From Ceratotherium simum simum (taxonomy: Eukaryota; Chordata; Mammalia; Perissodactyla; Rhinocerotidae), in assembly GCF_000283155.1 (NCBI RefSeq), contig NW_004454182.1:8219545-8283544 (forward strand): a stretch of 64,000 bases of DNA, written 5' to 3'. The notes beneath the pieces are model-generated. The model was given only the letters and a program-made list of their open reading frames with translations, was not told where the DNA came from and did no database searches. Positions 1 to 12,013 of this stretch are shown in pieces. Both the position numbers and the translations under genes were made by a program. The stretch's first letter is position 1; the number at the start of each line of letters is the position of its first letter.

Positions 1-121
1 TATGTGGGATGCCTGCCACAGCGTGGCTTGATAAGCAGTGCGTAGGTCTGCGCCGGGGATCCAAACCTGCGAACCCTGGGCCACCAAAGCGCACAGGATG
101 AACTACGCCCCCAGGCTAGCC
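1..121 (-). mobile_element. ERE SINE, cut by the window edge
   Basis: Reverse-complement ERE head: the plus strand reads from the 'tatgtgggatgcc' mid-body word to 'ccaggctagcc', the complement of the GGGCCGGCC-type 5' end. The complemented B box (near ggatccaaacc) is visible. The 3' part lies outside the window. Several substitutions suggest an older copy. Confidence 0.85.
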
Positions 122-211
122 ACTCTAAAGCCATTTTTTGAGGATTAACAGTTTTCTGTGGCATATCTTCACATTTTTATCTTCCATTTAAGTTAAGCTG
201 AAGCTTTTATT

Positions 212-289
212 TTTGGTGAAGAAGATTGGCCCTGAGCTAACATCTGTTGCCAATCTTCCTCTTTTGCTTTAAGAAGATTGGCCCTGAGC
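212..289 (-). mobile_element. ERE SINE 3' fragment
   Basis: Only the A-rich tail and the duplicated 3' body word (gattggccctgagc, two copies around 231 and 276) are present. The tRNA-related head is missing, so this is a 5'-truncated insertion separate from the copy at 1-121. Confidence 0.75.
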
Positions 290-1130
290 GTTGAAGCATT
301 TTTTAAAGTCACATTCGTGGCTATCACTGAGAAAATTCTCCCAAGTCACAGGAACACGTGTATAATGTTAGGACAGTTTACAAAATTTGTCCTATGGTTC
401 CATGTTCATATAACAAAACCTCATACTTTATTGCTTTTTAAACTGATTTTTAAATGCTTTTTATAATAATATCCAATACTTGCCTTTGTAAAGTCAAGCC
501 CCTACAAATAACCACCCAACTAGTGTTAAATTTCTTTGCCTTAGAAAAAGTTAAATTCAGCCAGTTGATCTTTACAAGGACCCAAGACCAGGATTGGCAG
601 AGGTGGTTTCACGCCAAGGTACCTTCTCTACCTGATGTCATTCAAAATAAAGTGACCGTAAAATGAAAGTCTTGGGAAGACTCTAATATGAGGTCCAAAG
701 AGCTCTGGGGAAACTCTCGCCTTCTATGGGGGCATGTACGTTATTTAATATTCACACGGGGGTCCAAACTTCGAAAATCTCGCAGACCCGATTCAGGAGG
801 CTTGGAAGTAAAATACAGAACACAAACACATACACAAAATAGTGAATAACACGGTGGCATTAAGTACGGAAGAAATTATGAAAGAGATCACACACTCTCA
901 GGGAGAGCTGCATGTGGAAGGCACAGTGGAGTTGGTCCTGGAAGGTTCAGGGTCGTCTAGGAAAATGAGCTCCATTCAGGCTATGGGGACAGAAACAGGA
1001 CGATGGAAGTAACTCCCCGCCTCAGCTCTAGGATTTTGGCAAGTTCATCTGCAACCAATGACAGGGTTAAATTAGACAGGAGAGGGGAAGGAGGACGTTC
1101 AGGCACATCAGTCTGAGGTTATGATTTCTT
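290..1130. other. Unassigned non-genic sequence
   Basis: No gene, RNA gene or repeat could be named here. Composition is ordinary and AT-leaning up to about 700. Open frames of 62 and 70 codons overlap each other and look like chance. Confidence 0.4.
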
Positions 1131-1134
1131 TAAG

Positions 1135-1365
1135 AGCCTCTGTTCATTACACACTTACTAGTGTCAGGCTCTGTGCAAAGCAATCACACCTAGGAGTGAA
1201 TGTAATCCTCCTAATGGTCCTCACTGCACGGGGCTGTTACTACCTTCACTCAAAGATCGGGAAACTGTGCCCAGGAGAAGTTCAATGTTCCGCCCCAGCT
1301 CCACACAAGAACAGGACTAGAGCCCAGGTCTGAAGGCAAAGACCACGGACCTTAAGAGGCGAGCG
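1135..1365 (-). mobile_element. MIR SINE
   Basis: The order of words follows the reverse complement of MIR: cacttactagtgtcaggctc, aatcctcctaatgg, gggaaactgtgcccaggag, acaggactagagcccaggtc. Heavily diverged, as expected for this ancient mammalian family. Confidence 0.6.
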
Positions 1366-1469
1366 CTGTGACCCAGGCATATGGTGATTCAAATCTAGAC
1401 AAAGGTGGGAGGCTATGCAGAGAATGATAAAAAGCCATGATACACAGTGCTTTAAAAAGCTAGGATTTG

Positions 1470-2190
1470 AATCTCAATGTCCATCAGGAGATGAATGGGA
1501 CAAACAAAATGTAGTATATCCATACAATGGAATATTACTCAGCCATAATAAGGAATGAAATTCTGATACGCGCCATGACACGGATGAACCTTGATATGCT
1601 ATGCTAAGAAGCCAGATACAAAAGGACAAATATTGTATGATGCTGCTTATATGAGGGAGCTAAAATAGGCCAATTCATAGAGACAGTAATAAAGGCTACC
1701 AGGGTGAGAGGTGAGGGCAGGGAATGGGGAGTTATTGCTTCACAGGTACAGAGTTTCTGTTTGGGATGATGAAAACTTCTGCAACTAGAGAGTGGTAATG
1801 ATTATACAACACTAGGGATGTACTTAACGCCACTGAACTGTATACTTAAAAATGGTCCTAATGATGGGGCTGGCCCGGTGGCGCAAGCGGTTGAGTGCGT
1901 GCGCTCCGCTGCAGCAGCCTGGGGTTCACCAGTTCGGATCCTGGGAGCACACCGATGCACCGCTTGGCAAGCCATGCTGTGGCGGCTTCCCATGTAAAGT
2001 GGTGGAAGACGGACACGGATGTTAGCCCAGGGCCAGTTTTCCTCAGCAAAAAAAAAAAAGGAGGAGGATTGGCAGATGTTAGCACAGGGCTGATCTCCTC
2101 ACACACACACACAAAAAAAGGTCAAAATGGCAAATTTTGTTATGCATATTTTGCCACAATAAAAAAATTTTTTTAATCACTTAAAAAAAC
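1470..2190 (+). mobile_element. L1 3' end, interrupted by an ERE
   Basis: Typical L1 3' UTR wording: tggaatattactcagccata, a run near ccaattcatagagacag, then ctgaactgtatacttaaaa. After the ERE at 1866-2118 the L1 resumes with the complementary tail word ttttgccacaataaaaaaa near 2150. The 3' end is therefore full, while the 5' part is missing. Confidence 0.75.
1866..2118 (+). mobile_element. ERE SINE inside an L1 3' end
   Basis: Starts ggggctggcccggtggcg and has an A box (tggcgcaagcgg) and a B-box-like ttcggatcc at 1934. An internal A-run near 2047-2058 and an (AC)n stretch at 2099-2113 precede the A tail. It splits the L1 tail, so it is younger than that L1. Confidence 0.9.
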
Positions 2191-2399
2191 ACACCAGGAT
2201 TTGGTAACTAAATGGGTAAATCGGAAAAAAAGAGAAGGAATTGGAAGGCTGAGTTTTGGAGGCTGGGAGAGTAATGGAGGAACAATGAAGAGAAGTGGGG
2301 AGGGTGAGACAGGAAGGAGGTTTGTGAGCTCCCAGCCCAACTTTCCAGGGTCTTGAAAGCCCTCTTCCCTGTGTGAGTAGAACATTCCATCCTCACCCC

Positions 2400-2935
2400 A
2401 TGCTTCTTTGGCAAGCTACCGTGCTGGCCCCCTGCCCCAACAGGGCCATGGAGGCAAGTGTCCCAGTGCACGCTACCTCCATTCCTCCTCTGACCTCCTG
2501 CCCTTCCTGCACCACACACAGCCTTTCCTCAAAGCCCACCAGAGAGTCTTCTCTATGCTCCATCCTGCTCTGCATCCCCTCTCCCTTGCTATCTCCTTTA
2601 ACTACACCTCTTTTCCCTGGCCCTGTTTTGAGATGTCGAAATCCTACCCAAATAGGCCAGATGCCACTTTCTCTCATAAATTCTTCCATGAGCCCCTCAG
2701 TGAGAAGGAGTCAGTCCTTTCTCTGACCTCCAGAATACTTTAATTGTAGCCCTCGTGTGGTCTTCAGCATCTCCTATTTTCTACCTATGGTGAGTGTACG
2801 CTTCTCTTACGTAGACGCCTCTCTCTCCTTCTGGGCCGGGTCCTATCCCATCTGTCTTTATATGCCCCTGGGGCTTAGAGTGGCTTGCCCAGAACAGGTG
2901 CTTCATAAACATTTACTGAGTCATGAATGACCCTC
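2400..2935 (+). mobile_element. L2 LINE 3' region
   Basis: L2 3' wording in sense orientation: aaatcctacccaaat, cttccatgagcccctcagtg, then cttatatgcccctggggc and cataaacatttactgagtc. Open frames of about 100 codons on both strands here are frames through this repeat. Confidence 0.65.
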
Positions 2936-3819
2936 TGTGATTCTGACCAATTCTCTACTGCAAGCCCCCGGAGGATGTATTTATAGAACAGTGACTCTCC
3001 CAAGAGAAAGTGGGTATTCAAAGCATTTCCAAACTTCAGCATCCTCCCTCTACACCCCACAGAGCTGCTGTGAGTCAGTGTGCCAGAAGGGAGTAAATAG
3101 CATCTCCCAGGTGATGCGGAGGGAAAGAAAAAAAAACGTTGCAAGCCACTGATTTAAAGGCTACATAAAAGTGTTCTCTTACCTACCTTCCCATGATGTT
3201 TTATATTTCTCAAATTGTCTCACTTATATATATGTCACCCCAAGGTCACATCAGGGCAAGGATCCCCTCTTTTCCTTAGCAGACATTTTGACATGTGACT
3301 ACAGATCAGTTTAAAACCAAATAAGGTTGCCCGCAGGAAGGAAAGAGAACAAATATCTTTACTAAGTAGAACAGCAAATGCCAGAAGAAGGACTCGAGTC
3401 CTGAGCCTGACACCAGGGCTGGCCACCAACTTCTGTAAGTGAGTTTTCTATGACAGAAAAGAAAATCCTCCAAGCCAGAGAAACAGCCCAGGAGCTGGAG
3501 TACAATGGCAGATCTAGTGAGAGGAACCCTACCAGAAACATTGAGGGAGCCAGTGGGTGGCCATATGAGATGTAAGGAACGCTGGAAACAGGACCTGCCC
3601 AACACTCTCCAGAGCAAAACAAAAAAAACAAAACATATGGCTCTCCGCCCTTCTCTCTTCAGTGTAGATATGAAGACCTGCCATGTACATTCACTTGGGA
3701 AGATGATAATTATGGCTAGGACATGCCCAATGAAGATATTCAGGTCACATAAGGGCCTCTGTGTGGGACAGCAAGGATAAATTTTAGTGGTATGGATTTA
3801 AGAGGAAAAGTTTCCATTC
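2936..3819. other. Unassigned non-genic sequence
   Basis: No recognised gene or repeat. Several overlapping frames near 3235-3780 lie on both strands, with no recognisable domain or consistent splice context. Confidence 0.4.
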
Positions 3820-3836
3820 AAAAAAATTCCTAAGAG

Positions 3837-4047
3837 GGGCCGGCCCGGTGGCGCAAGCGGTTAAGTGCGCGCAGTCCGCTGCGGCGGCCCGGAGTTCGCA
3901 AGTTCAGATCCCGGGCGCGCACCGACCCACTGCTTGTCAGGCCATGCTGTGGCGGCATCCCATATGAAGTGGAGGAAGATGGGCACAGATGTTAGCCCAG
4001 GGCCAGTCTTCCTCGGCAAAAAAGAGGGCTAGTCCTCTTCACACAAA
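3837..4047 (+). mobile_element. ERE SINE with perfect 17-bp target duplication
   Basis: Head ggccggcccggtggcgcaag, B box ttcagatcc, body word gatgttagcccagggccagt and short A tail. Flanked by the direct repeat aaaaaaattcctaagag at 3820-3836 and 4048-4064 with no mismatch. The perfect duplication and intact promoter boxes suggest a relatively recent insertion. Confidence 0.93.
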
Positions 4048-4064
4048 AAAAAAATTCCTAAGAG

Positions 4065-4907
4065 AAGCAAGATTTTTCCATTGGTCTTCAAACCAATTTG
4101 ATTTAATGCTGTTAAGCGATTTCTGTATATAGGTCATGACAAGGCAGGGAAGTTGACTGATAAGTGCTCGAGAAGGGAGCAGGCTTGGACAAAACAGACA
4201 GCCTGAGTCGATCAGTTTTGCTTCAGCTGAGGGAGACAAGAAGACTTGTTTGTTAGGCTGACCCAACCCTTCCTGCAAGAACCAAGACAGAAGAGGTTTC
4301 TGTAGGTTAAGCTTCCCATTCATCAACTGGAGCTAATAAGACATGTTAATTCAGCTGACATTCCGCATAGGAAGAGTCCTAATTATGTCTGTAGGACTGC
4401 GCGTTAAAAAAACATGACACCATAGTCTGGGGGAATTAGGCAACATAAGTAGAGCTTGTTATGATAGTAGCAGAGAAGGAAATAAAATTGCTGTTGCCAC
4501 TAAAATAATCCAGAAGAACAGACTGTGCACCTTCCTGGCCTGCGATGAACCACCAAGGAAAACCCCGAAGCAAGAGGCTCCACCAAGAAAAGGAGAGAAC
4601 AACTTACTAGGAAAGGGGACAAACCCTTCACAGTAGCCAGAGCTGGACTCAGCTATACTGAGGGCCTCAGGATGGGGATTTTGAGAAACTGCATAGAGAA
4701 GGTACCTAAGTCCTGGGGTTCCCTCAGATGCTTTGTCCATAGGAGTTACTTCCAGTAGTGAATATGGAAGGAGACAGAACAGAAACATGGAAAGAATACT
4801 AGACTGGAATGCAAAAAGCTCATGTTCTAGGATCTGGCTGTGCCCCTGATGAGCTGCAAAATCTTGAGCCAGCTCCCCTGCTGCCTGTGTGGGCCTCAGA
4901 GGGCACC
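4065..4907. other. Unassigned non-genic sequence
   Basis: No recognisable exon, repeat or RNA gene. A minus-strand frame of 109 codons at 4459-4788 matches no family known to me. Confidence 0.4.
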
Positions 4908-4923
4908 AAAAAAGGAGCTGGGG

Positions 4924-5180
4924 GGCTGGCCCGGTGGTGTAGTGGTTAAGTTTGTGCGCTCCGCTTCAGAGGCCCAGGGTTCGCGGGTTCAGATCCCACG
5001 CACAGACCTACGCACCGCTCAATAGGCCATGCTGCAGCAGCGTCCCACATAAAAAATAGAGGACGATGGGCCCAGATGTTAGCTCAGCGACAATCATTCT
5101 CAAGCCAAAAGAGGAGGAGTGGCAACAGATGTTAACTCAGGGCCAGTCTTCCTCACCGAACAAAAGAAAAAAAAGAAAAG
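4924..5180 (+). mobile_element. ERE SINE
   Basis: Starts ggggctggcccggtggtgta, has a B box near ttcagatcc at 4989, and duplicated 3' words ending in a mixed A/G tail. Imperfect target duplication: aaaggagctggg before and aaaggagtggg after (5181-5191). Older than the copy at 3837. Confidence 0.9.
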
Positions 5181-5374
5181 AAAGGAGTGGGAACAGAGGA
5201 AAGCTATGCCCCCTTCCATTACCGACACCATGGAGCACCTCCAAGGCAATGCTTGAGGAGGCAAAAGACAGCCACATAATCCTGGCGTTCGGAACTAAAT
5301 AACAAGATTCCACCTACACCCAGGGACTCCAGGTGACAGCAGGACATATAAAGAAAACAATCAGTGTTAAAAAC

Positions 5375-5472
5375 CACCATTTCTAGGCGGTGGGCATGTA
5401 GGTATTTGTTTTATGATTTTATTAATCTTTGTACTTTGCTGTATATATTTTTTTAATTTCTCAGGATAAAGA
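5375..5472 (+). mobile_element. L1 3' end fragment
   Basis: Resembles the terminal L1M tail (ggcggtgggcatgtagg, then a T-rich run and ctttgctgtatata). Short and diverged, so the assignment is tentative. Confidence 0.4.
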
Positions 5473-5479
5473 AGATATA

Positions 5480-6975
5480 ATTAGGTCAGGTCAGTTCATT
5501 TCCTCTCATATTTATGTTTTCCCACCTGCTCCAGAAAGGGCTTAGGGCGCAGAATGACAGATGGAGTAGAAGCCCCTCCCAGAAAGTACACATGTAAGCT
5601 CTCACCACCAGCCAGCCCTGTGTTGGGCCCTGGCATGGCCACTGTCCAGCTATTTGGGCAACTTCCACTTAACAGTCCCTTTGAGAAAGAGTCCCACTGC
5701 AAATTAACAAACAATACTCTGAAAATTGCAGGGAAAAAAAAACCCTGTCCCTAGTCCCTTGAAAACAGAAGGCTATAAGCATGCAGACACAGCATTTGTA
5801 GTGTTTTCTCTGCCTTCAATGAGTTTAGGATAACAATGAAAACAATCACACCGGCAAGAGTTAACCAAACTACAGACAGAAGATGACCCCGAAGAGGGAA
5901 GCAGTGGGGGGCCTGGGGCTCCAGGCCTCCAGCTGCGGGAGACAGTGCTGTGTATGGGCTGTAGCACGGAGGGAGGGCTGTCGGGAGAGCCGAGCGTGGA
6001 GGCAGGCCAGATGGCAACAGGCAGAGACAGGTGGGGGTAGGGAACACCCCAGAGCCAGCCTGAAAGCCGGTAGGTCAGCACTGGGAGCGTGGAGGAGGCT
6101 GGCCCGGCACGCGGGTTAGGAACAACAGTGTCATAAACCAGAGGCCACAGACACTGCCTCTCTCCCACGAGAGCATTCCTGTCAATAGGCTAAGAAAGAG
6201 CTGGCTGCACCACGCAGCAAGCTGTTGTGTATGGAGCCCTCCCCATCCCCACCAGGGCGAGGCAGAGAAGGACAAGGCCCAGTCCTTGCAGCTCAAAGAG
6301 GTCGCCACGATCGAATATCAGTGACCTGGGTAAGGAGGCTGAAGGGGCGCAAGGTTGGGTCGAGTTACTTACACCTCTTAAAATAGATCAAGGTTTCAGA
6401 AGGACTGATAAGCCAGAGAAACGGCTGAGCAGAACTGGGGTCACTGGAAGACAGACCTCTACTCAGACCAAGGGAGGCCACTCCTGGCAAGTTTGGGAGA
6501 AATGAACTTTTGAGTGTGTACAGATTTCAGCAGGGAACTGCTGTGCCCCTAAAAAGCAGAGAGGAATGGAACTTATGAAATATTCTTAGGCTGTGTGGTT
6601 CCTCAGGACTGAAGGGGGCCTTTAAAGAGCATGGGACGCCTCTGACCTCTAAAATTCATCAGCTCTGTGGAAGACCTCAGGGGTGCTGGAGGAAGCAACC
6701 CTCGAAACAGAGAAAAGGTTAACCAGGATTTAGCTCATTGCATGAGGAGGGATAAGGGAGGAGTTGGTGACAACCATGGGACATGAGCTAGAATTACAGC
6801 AGGAGCTCAGGTCACTGTCAGAAGAGGGAGCTGGCCCTGGAGAAGCTGAAACCGCAGAGAATTAGAGAATAATGACCCTGTGTTTCAAAGAGGGAAAAAG
6901 AAAGAAAAGGAGATTGTCCGGTCCGGCTGTTACCTACTCAGAACAGGTGACACTAGTTTTGGGTCTCCATTTTCC
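5480..6975. other. Unassigned, partly GC-rich sequence
   Basis: 5880-6120 is GC-rich with scattered CpG but no canonical promoter context. A minus-strand frame of 131 codons at 5773-6168 shows no recognisable domain. No repeat family named. Confidence 0.35.
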
Positions 6976-6979
6976 CTTA

Positions 6980-7170
6980 TGTTTTGTTTAAATTTTTACT
7001 ATGACAATTTCCAAATCTAGTCAAAAGTAGACAGAGTAGAATAATAAACCACCACGTTACCTTTTACTCCAGCTTCAGTTTTAATAGTGATCAACATTTG
7101 GCCAATACTGTTTCATTTTATATCCATTTTTTTAAAACTATTTTAAAGCAAATCCCAAACATCCCATCCT
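6980..7170 (-). mobile_element. L1 3' UTR fragment
   Basis: Words such as agtgatcaacatttggccaa and attttaaagcaaatcccaaa match the common antisense L1 3' UTR text. Edges are approximate. Confidence 0.5.
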
Positions 7171-7379
7171 TCAGGCGACACTTCTGAGGCCCATTTGGCT
7201 CTACGATCCTACAGCTTTGAGAACTCATTTGCGGGGAGTAAAACTGATTGCCCCATACACTGCATCCTGCCAACTGACTAAAGGTTTCAACAAAGCAAGC
7301 CAACTTCAATATTGACTGGAAGTGGCCAACCCAGCATGATATTTCATTGCCATGCAAGAAAAAGGTCCGTGTAAGCAAA

Positions 7380-7505
7380 CTGCAAATATGTATTGAGTAC
7401 CCTTCTCCATGTCAAGCACAGCGCTGCCTTAGAGGACACAATAGTGAATAAACTAGAAAAAAAGAAAACAAAAAACACCTTGTCCTAATGAGGCTTCTAC
7501 ATTAT
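7380..7505 (-). mobile_element. L2 LINE fragment
   Basis: Antisense L2 tail: tattgagtacccttctccat, then tcaagcacagcgctgcc and gaggcttctacattatc, parallel to the L2 reverse-complement consensus. Confidence 0.5.
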
Positions 7506-7739
7506 CAAGTTTTGGGTCCAAAAGCAAAACATACTCTGGATTTAACCTGACTCACCTGAAGTCAGAGACCAATTTGATATGATTCACAACCTAGTTTCAC
7601 AAAGCCGTTTCTATAGCCTTTTATCTGACAGACTGAGTTCTCTCCTTTTAAAAATGGCATTCAGAGGTCTCTTGCCACGGTGATGGAGGAGAAGGGGTTA
7701 ATTTTCTGGTTTCCTAAACTGATAATGCATCAAAAAAAT

Positions 7740-8450
7740 AAAATGCATCCCTAATAAGTAAATGTATTTATTTATAAACTAGATACATGTACACTGTGCA
7801 AATATTTTCTGAACATTATAAAATACACAAATATGAATTAAAAAAGAAAGCTAAAAATAAAAATGTATAGAAGTTTTAATATTTCCACCTTGCACCCTAA
7901 TGGATGGTCTATCCTCCCAACCCCAGGGCACGCATACCCCATTTTGAGGACTACCCCTTAATCTCCTGAGCAGTACTGCAACCTCTCTGGTCATGCGCCT
8001 GGCTGGAGTCTCCGTCACTTCCCAGCTATGGGCAGCAACAAATAAAACAGCTAACTGGGGCACCCTGAAAAGCTTGCCACACTTAGAAGGCAGAGCAACA
8101 GTGGCTGCCAAAGCCTGCCACCAGACTTTCCATCTTGGAGGGAGACAAAGATATTCAACATCGCCCTGTGATGGAAAGAAGCATGCTGGAGAGGGCAGGA
8201 CACTGCCGGTGACCGTCACGTAGCCAAGTGTGGGAGGCCAAGTGGACTGGGTCAGCTGTTCTGGAGGAAGGAGAATCACAGCCGTGGGGCCACGGCAGGC
8301 TAAGGGGCCGGCCTCATCTGAGGAGGTCTGGGGTGGGGACCCCACAGCTTCAGCCCCTGCCTCAGGGGCCAAGGATCTTTAGCTTGCCTGAACTCTGGCA
8401 AGGTCCTAGCATCTGTGGCGGTTGACTCTGACTCGTGTCAGAAGAGAAAA
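7740..8450. other. Unassigned; possible 3' UTR-like end on the minus strand
   Basis: A minus-strand frame of 173 codons (7851-8372) shows no domain that I recognise. Just downstream on that strand, AATAAA motifs occur (plus-strand TTTATT near 7766-7780), and the end of the block is AT-rich. This could be a terminal exon or ordinary intergenic DNA; nothing decides between them. Confidence 0.2.
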
Positions 8451-8989
8451 ACACAGACTGTCTCTGGGCTGCTCAGCCACACCTCCTGGATCTCAGCTCT
8501 GTCCTTGGTGAGGTGGCTGGCTGGACCACTTGACAGGCAAGGTCCCTGCCAGTTCCACATTCTGTGACACCTCTGAAGCCTGCTTGAGGCTGCACTGTCC
8601 CACAAAAGGAACAAACACCTCTGTGACCATGTCACTAGTGGCACAGAAACAAGGTAGGATTTTAAGTAGGAATACCAGGTAAACAAAGACTACAGTACAG
8701 TTATGTAAGATTATCTGGAACTTGACCCTGATCTCCTTCCCTCCCACATCCTGCAGAGCCCACAACCACCTGCTACTCCAACATAACTGAAATTACTCTG
8801 AGACACCTCTGATGTACAGTACTTCTCAACACAAAGCTCCAGCCAGTGATGCACAGGCTTTGGTGCAGAGATCTAAGCTTTGCACAGTATCGTCATATAC
8901 AAACCTGGAACATTTAAACGTACATTCTTGTCAGCAACCCCTTCTATGGGACATCTGACTATCTGAATGTCTCCTAGTCTCAGTCAACC

Positions 8990-9950
8990 ATCAGAATATA
9001 TTAAGTGCTTACTACCAGTCAGGCCCTATGTTAAATGCTGTTGAAAACACAGAAATGACAATGATTAGGTCTCCTAAATGCCCAGAGCTTAGAGTGTGGC
9101 TGGGGGGCCTATTCGGGGAAGCAAGATCTGCATACATGAAAAGGCAAATGAAGGACAGAGGGAGGGATGCTGTTCAAAAAACTGAATAACCGGTACAGCC
9201 AGGCATCAACCAATGGGAAAAGAAGTAGGCCAGTGCCACCAGAACAGGATCAGGAGATCCTTGCCAGGCCAGGCATTAACTCTTCAGTGTCTGAATTAGG
9301 GGAGGGGGCACCTGGGGTAGCGGATATTTTCTAACCTGCATGGGAGTATTTCAACATTTTAACCACCAGTGTGGTTGCTGATGCATCTCAGCTGAACATC
9401 AGCCTAGGGTTCCAGTGAGTGATCTGGAATCTGAAGATGGAGAGTCACTCCAAGAAAAGTACCGCTGAGGAGCAGGGCCATGATCAATGAGTGCAGGATG
9501 AGAAAGGTCATTGCAGACAGGTGGAGGTAGGCACGCAGGGCCCAGGAGGCCCTTCTAGGACACAAGAAGGCAGGTCAGGCAGAAGAGAGAGCTCACATAC
9601 AGAGTCTTGGGGTGCAGAGACCTTGCTTCAACCATGCCACCAGAGTTTGCTTTTCAAAAGTCCCACTATGTTGTGGTTTGGGAGAGGCAAGGAAAACAGC
9701 AGGTTGGAACCCGATTCTAGAAGCCCACCAATGACCAAGCTAAGTAAAGACTTGGGACCTTACAGAGGGAGCCCTGGAAGGCTTCTGGGCAGAGGAGGGA
9801 TTCGATCAGAGCTCTGTGTTAGGAAAAGTCATCCTCCTCCCCCTCTTTTTTTAACTAAAGACCTTTACTGTTTAAACCAGAGGTGACAGACTCTAGACTA
9901 GGGCGGTGATACTGCGAATGAAAGGGAGAAATGAGTGTGTGTTGGACGAT
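8990..9950 (-). mobile_element. Degraded L2 LINE
   Basis: Antisense L2 wording: attaagtgcttactaccagt, ccctatgttaaatgctgttg, and further upstream in the element gggcagaggagggattcgat followed by gttaggaaaagtcatcctc. The two ends are convincing; the middle is poorly conserved. The 131-codon plus frame at 9491-9886 runs through it. Confidence 0.5.
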
Positions 9951-10944
9951 ATTGTACAGAGAGTAAGTCAGGATAAGCAGAACCTGCTGATTGGCTGGAT
10001 TTCAGGGCACAAATCAAGGGTAACTGCGAGGTCCAACCGTTCCCTGAAAAGGTACAGGGCCCAGGAACAAACTGCACTGTGTGTCATGGCCAGAGGGGAA
10101 CACGGGTTGTGTAACCTTGGCTAAGTTACCCCATCTCCGCACCACAGGTCAGGTGAGTGAGTTAGGCTACTTCAGTGTTCTGGGTTGTTCTGAAGTGCCT
10201 CGGAGGGGACAAGGGAGACTGAGGAAGCGACCATGTCTGTGTGATCTGGGATGCCCCCCCACACACACTTCAACTATGCAGCCCTGCTTTTATTTATTTC
10301 AGATATTGGGATTCTGCCTAAAATTGTACTGGGAAAATAGGGTCATAACCACTAGATGATACCACGGTGCCTTCAAAGCCTGAAAACGCACAATTCTATT
10401 TTCGTATCTATTAAAAATTTTCAGCACGATCTAGAACATGCTGAGAAAGTCTGTTTCTGGTCAAAGTACCCCAAGATACACAGCAGAAAGCAAACCTGTG
10501 CGCCACGGTGAGGCCAACCTCTACTTCAGTGAGCGATGCTCCACCATCTCTGCTAAGCTGGGCCCCTGTTCCCACCCCACAAACTCTCTTCCTGCCGCAC
10601 ACCTGATGCATTAACCATGTGTCTCGATTGTTCTCCAGTGTTACAAGACCCACTCCCAGGGCAGGCAAAGCCTTCTACCCTTTAATTCTCTAGAAAGTCA
10701 CAGCTGTCTAGGAGGTGATCTCATCACTCACTGAACCAGGCTCAATCAAACATTCTCGTTGTTTTCAGGACTCTGGCGGTAAAAGACGGAGTGTAAATGA
10801 GACCAGGGGAAATCAAGGAGCAATGGCACAGAAGAGGAACCGGCTCTGTCCTCAGTCTTGCCACCAGCTGGATAACCCGGAACTTTCCAGGCCCTCCTGG
10901 ACTAAGAACCCTTCAAACTCTACAGAGGCACTAGAGGCGAGCAA

Positions 10945-11125
10945 TTAAGAGCTCTGGCCCTGAAGCCAGACTGGCTATGTTCAAATCCTGGTTTGGGTGA
11001 CTTAATCTCTGCACCTCTTCTTTTATCATCTGTCCACTAGGGATAATAGTAGGACCTACCTTAGAAGGCTACTGGGAGGATTAACTGAGGTCGCACATCT
11101 GAAGCACTGAGAACAGTGGGTCTTG
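10945..11125 (+). mobile_element. MIR SINE
   Basis: Sense MIR: agctctggccctgaagccag, tgttcaaatcctggtttggg, acttaatctctgcacctctt, gggataatagtaggacctac, ggaggattaactgagg. The central core is well preserved. Confidence 0.75.
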
Positions 11126-11684
11126 GACTGTTAGCTGCTGTCATCACCCATCATGTCCTAAGCCTGCCCGTGCTCAGGCTGCGGCCACCGTCTTAATCAG
11201 CTGACACTGCTCTGCTTCGTAGCTGACAGCTGAGCCTGGAGGGAGAAACTAGCTCCTGTAGGAACTTACCCTTCACTCTGGTTAATAAAAGAATAAATGG
11301 TATTCAGGGCATTTTGGCCTTATATATACGGACATTTCTCCCACAACAAACCTGAGGGGAAGGTGCCAATTTCTACAGCAGCCAAACTGTACAAATGGAC
11401 AGATAATACATTTACCAGAAGCCCTTCCCAGAATGAGGAAATGATGTAAAAGGCAACCCACATTTCCCCATTCGATGCCCTCATTTCTTTCCATTTATCT
11501 TTCCAAGCCATGAAATCCTTATTTCAACAGCTTTTGACTAGAACACATGAACCCAAAAGTCCATTAAAACCATTCATTCAAAAAATAATTTTCAAATCAT
11601 TGTCAAGTTTAAAAGCAGAACATGCCCTAATTTTTTTTAAAGATATTTTTAAATATATAGGAAGCTTGGTCAACGGTTCTGAAA

Positions 11685-11990
11685 TAGACAGTTGTTCCCA
11701 ATTATCCAACAATAGGGGAAAAGTAAATAAATTAAGGTACATCCCACAAACCATATAATGCAGTCATCTTCAAAACTCATTTTTTGAAGAGTAGGTAACA
11801 ACATGGAAAAAATGTTCACCATATAACTTAGGTGGTTAAAATTAAGTTATCAAAATTTTTATCTTCAATTAAAAATATATGCTTAAATTTTAAAAAATTG
11901 TTGAGAAAAACACAAAAAGGAAATACACAAAAATGTTAATAGTATTTAATCTCTTGAAGACCTTTATTTTTTATAGTTCTCAAATTTTCT
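11685..11990 (+). mobile_element. L1 3' end fragment
   Basis: Sense L1 3' UTR wording: ttatccaacaataggggaaa, taaattaaggtacatccc, ataatgcagtcatcttcaa. It ends close to the AT-rich block at 12.0 kb. Confidence 0.55.
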
Positions 11991-12013
11991 ATAATAAGCA
12001 CAGACTCCTATTA

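Noticed and set aside
2373..2743. Three overlapping frames of about 100-117 codons as a gene
   Set aside because: They run through L2 sequence on both strands and lack any domain.
5773..6168. 131-codon minus frame in GC-rich DNA
   Set aside because: No recognisable domain and no splice context. Overlapping frames on both strands are expected in GC-rich DNA.
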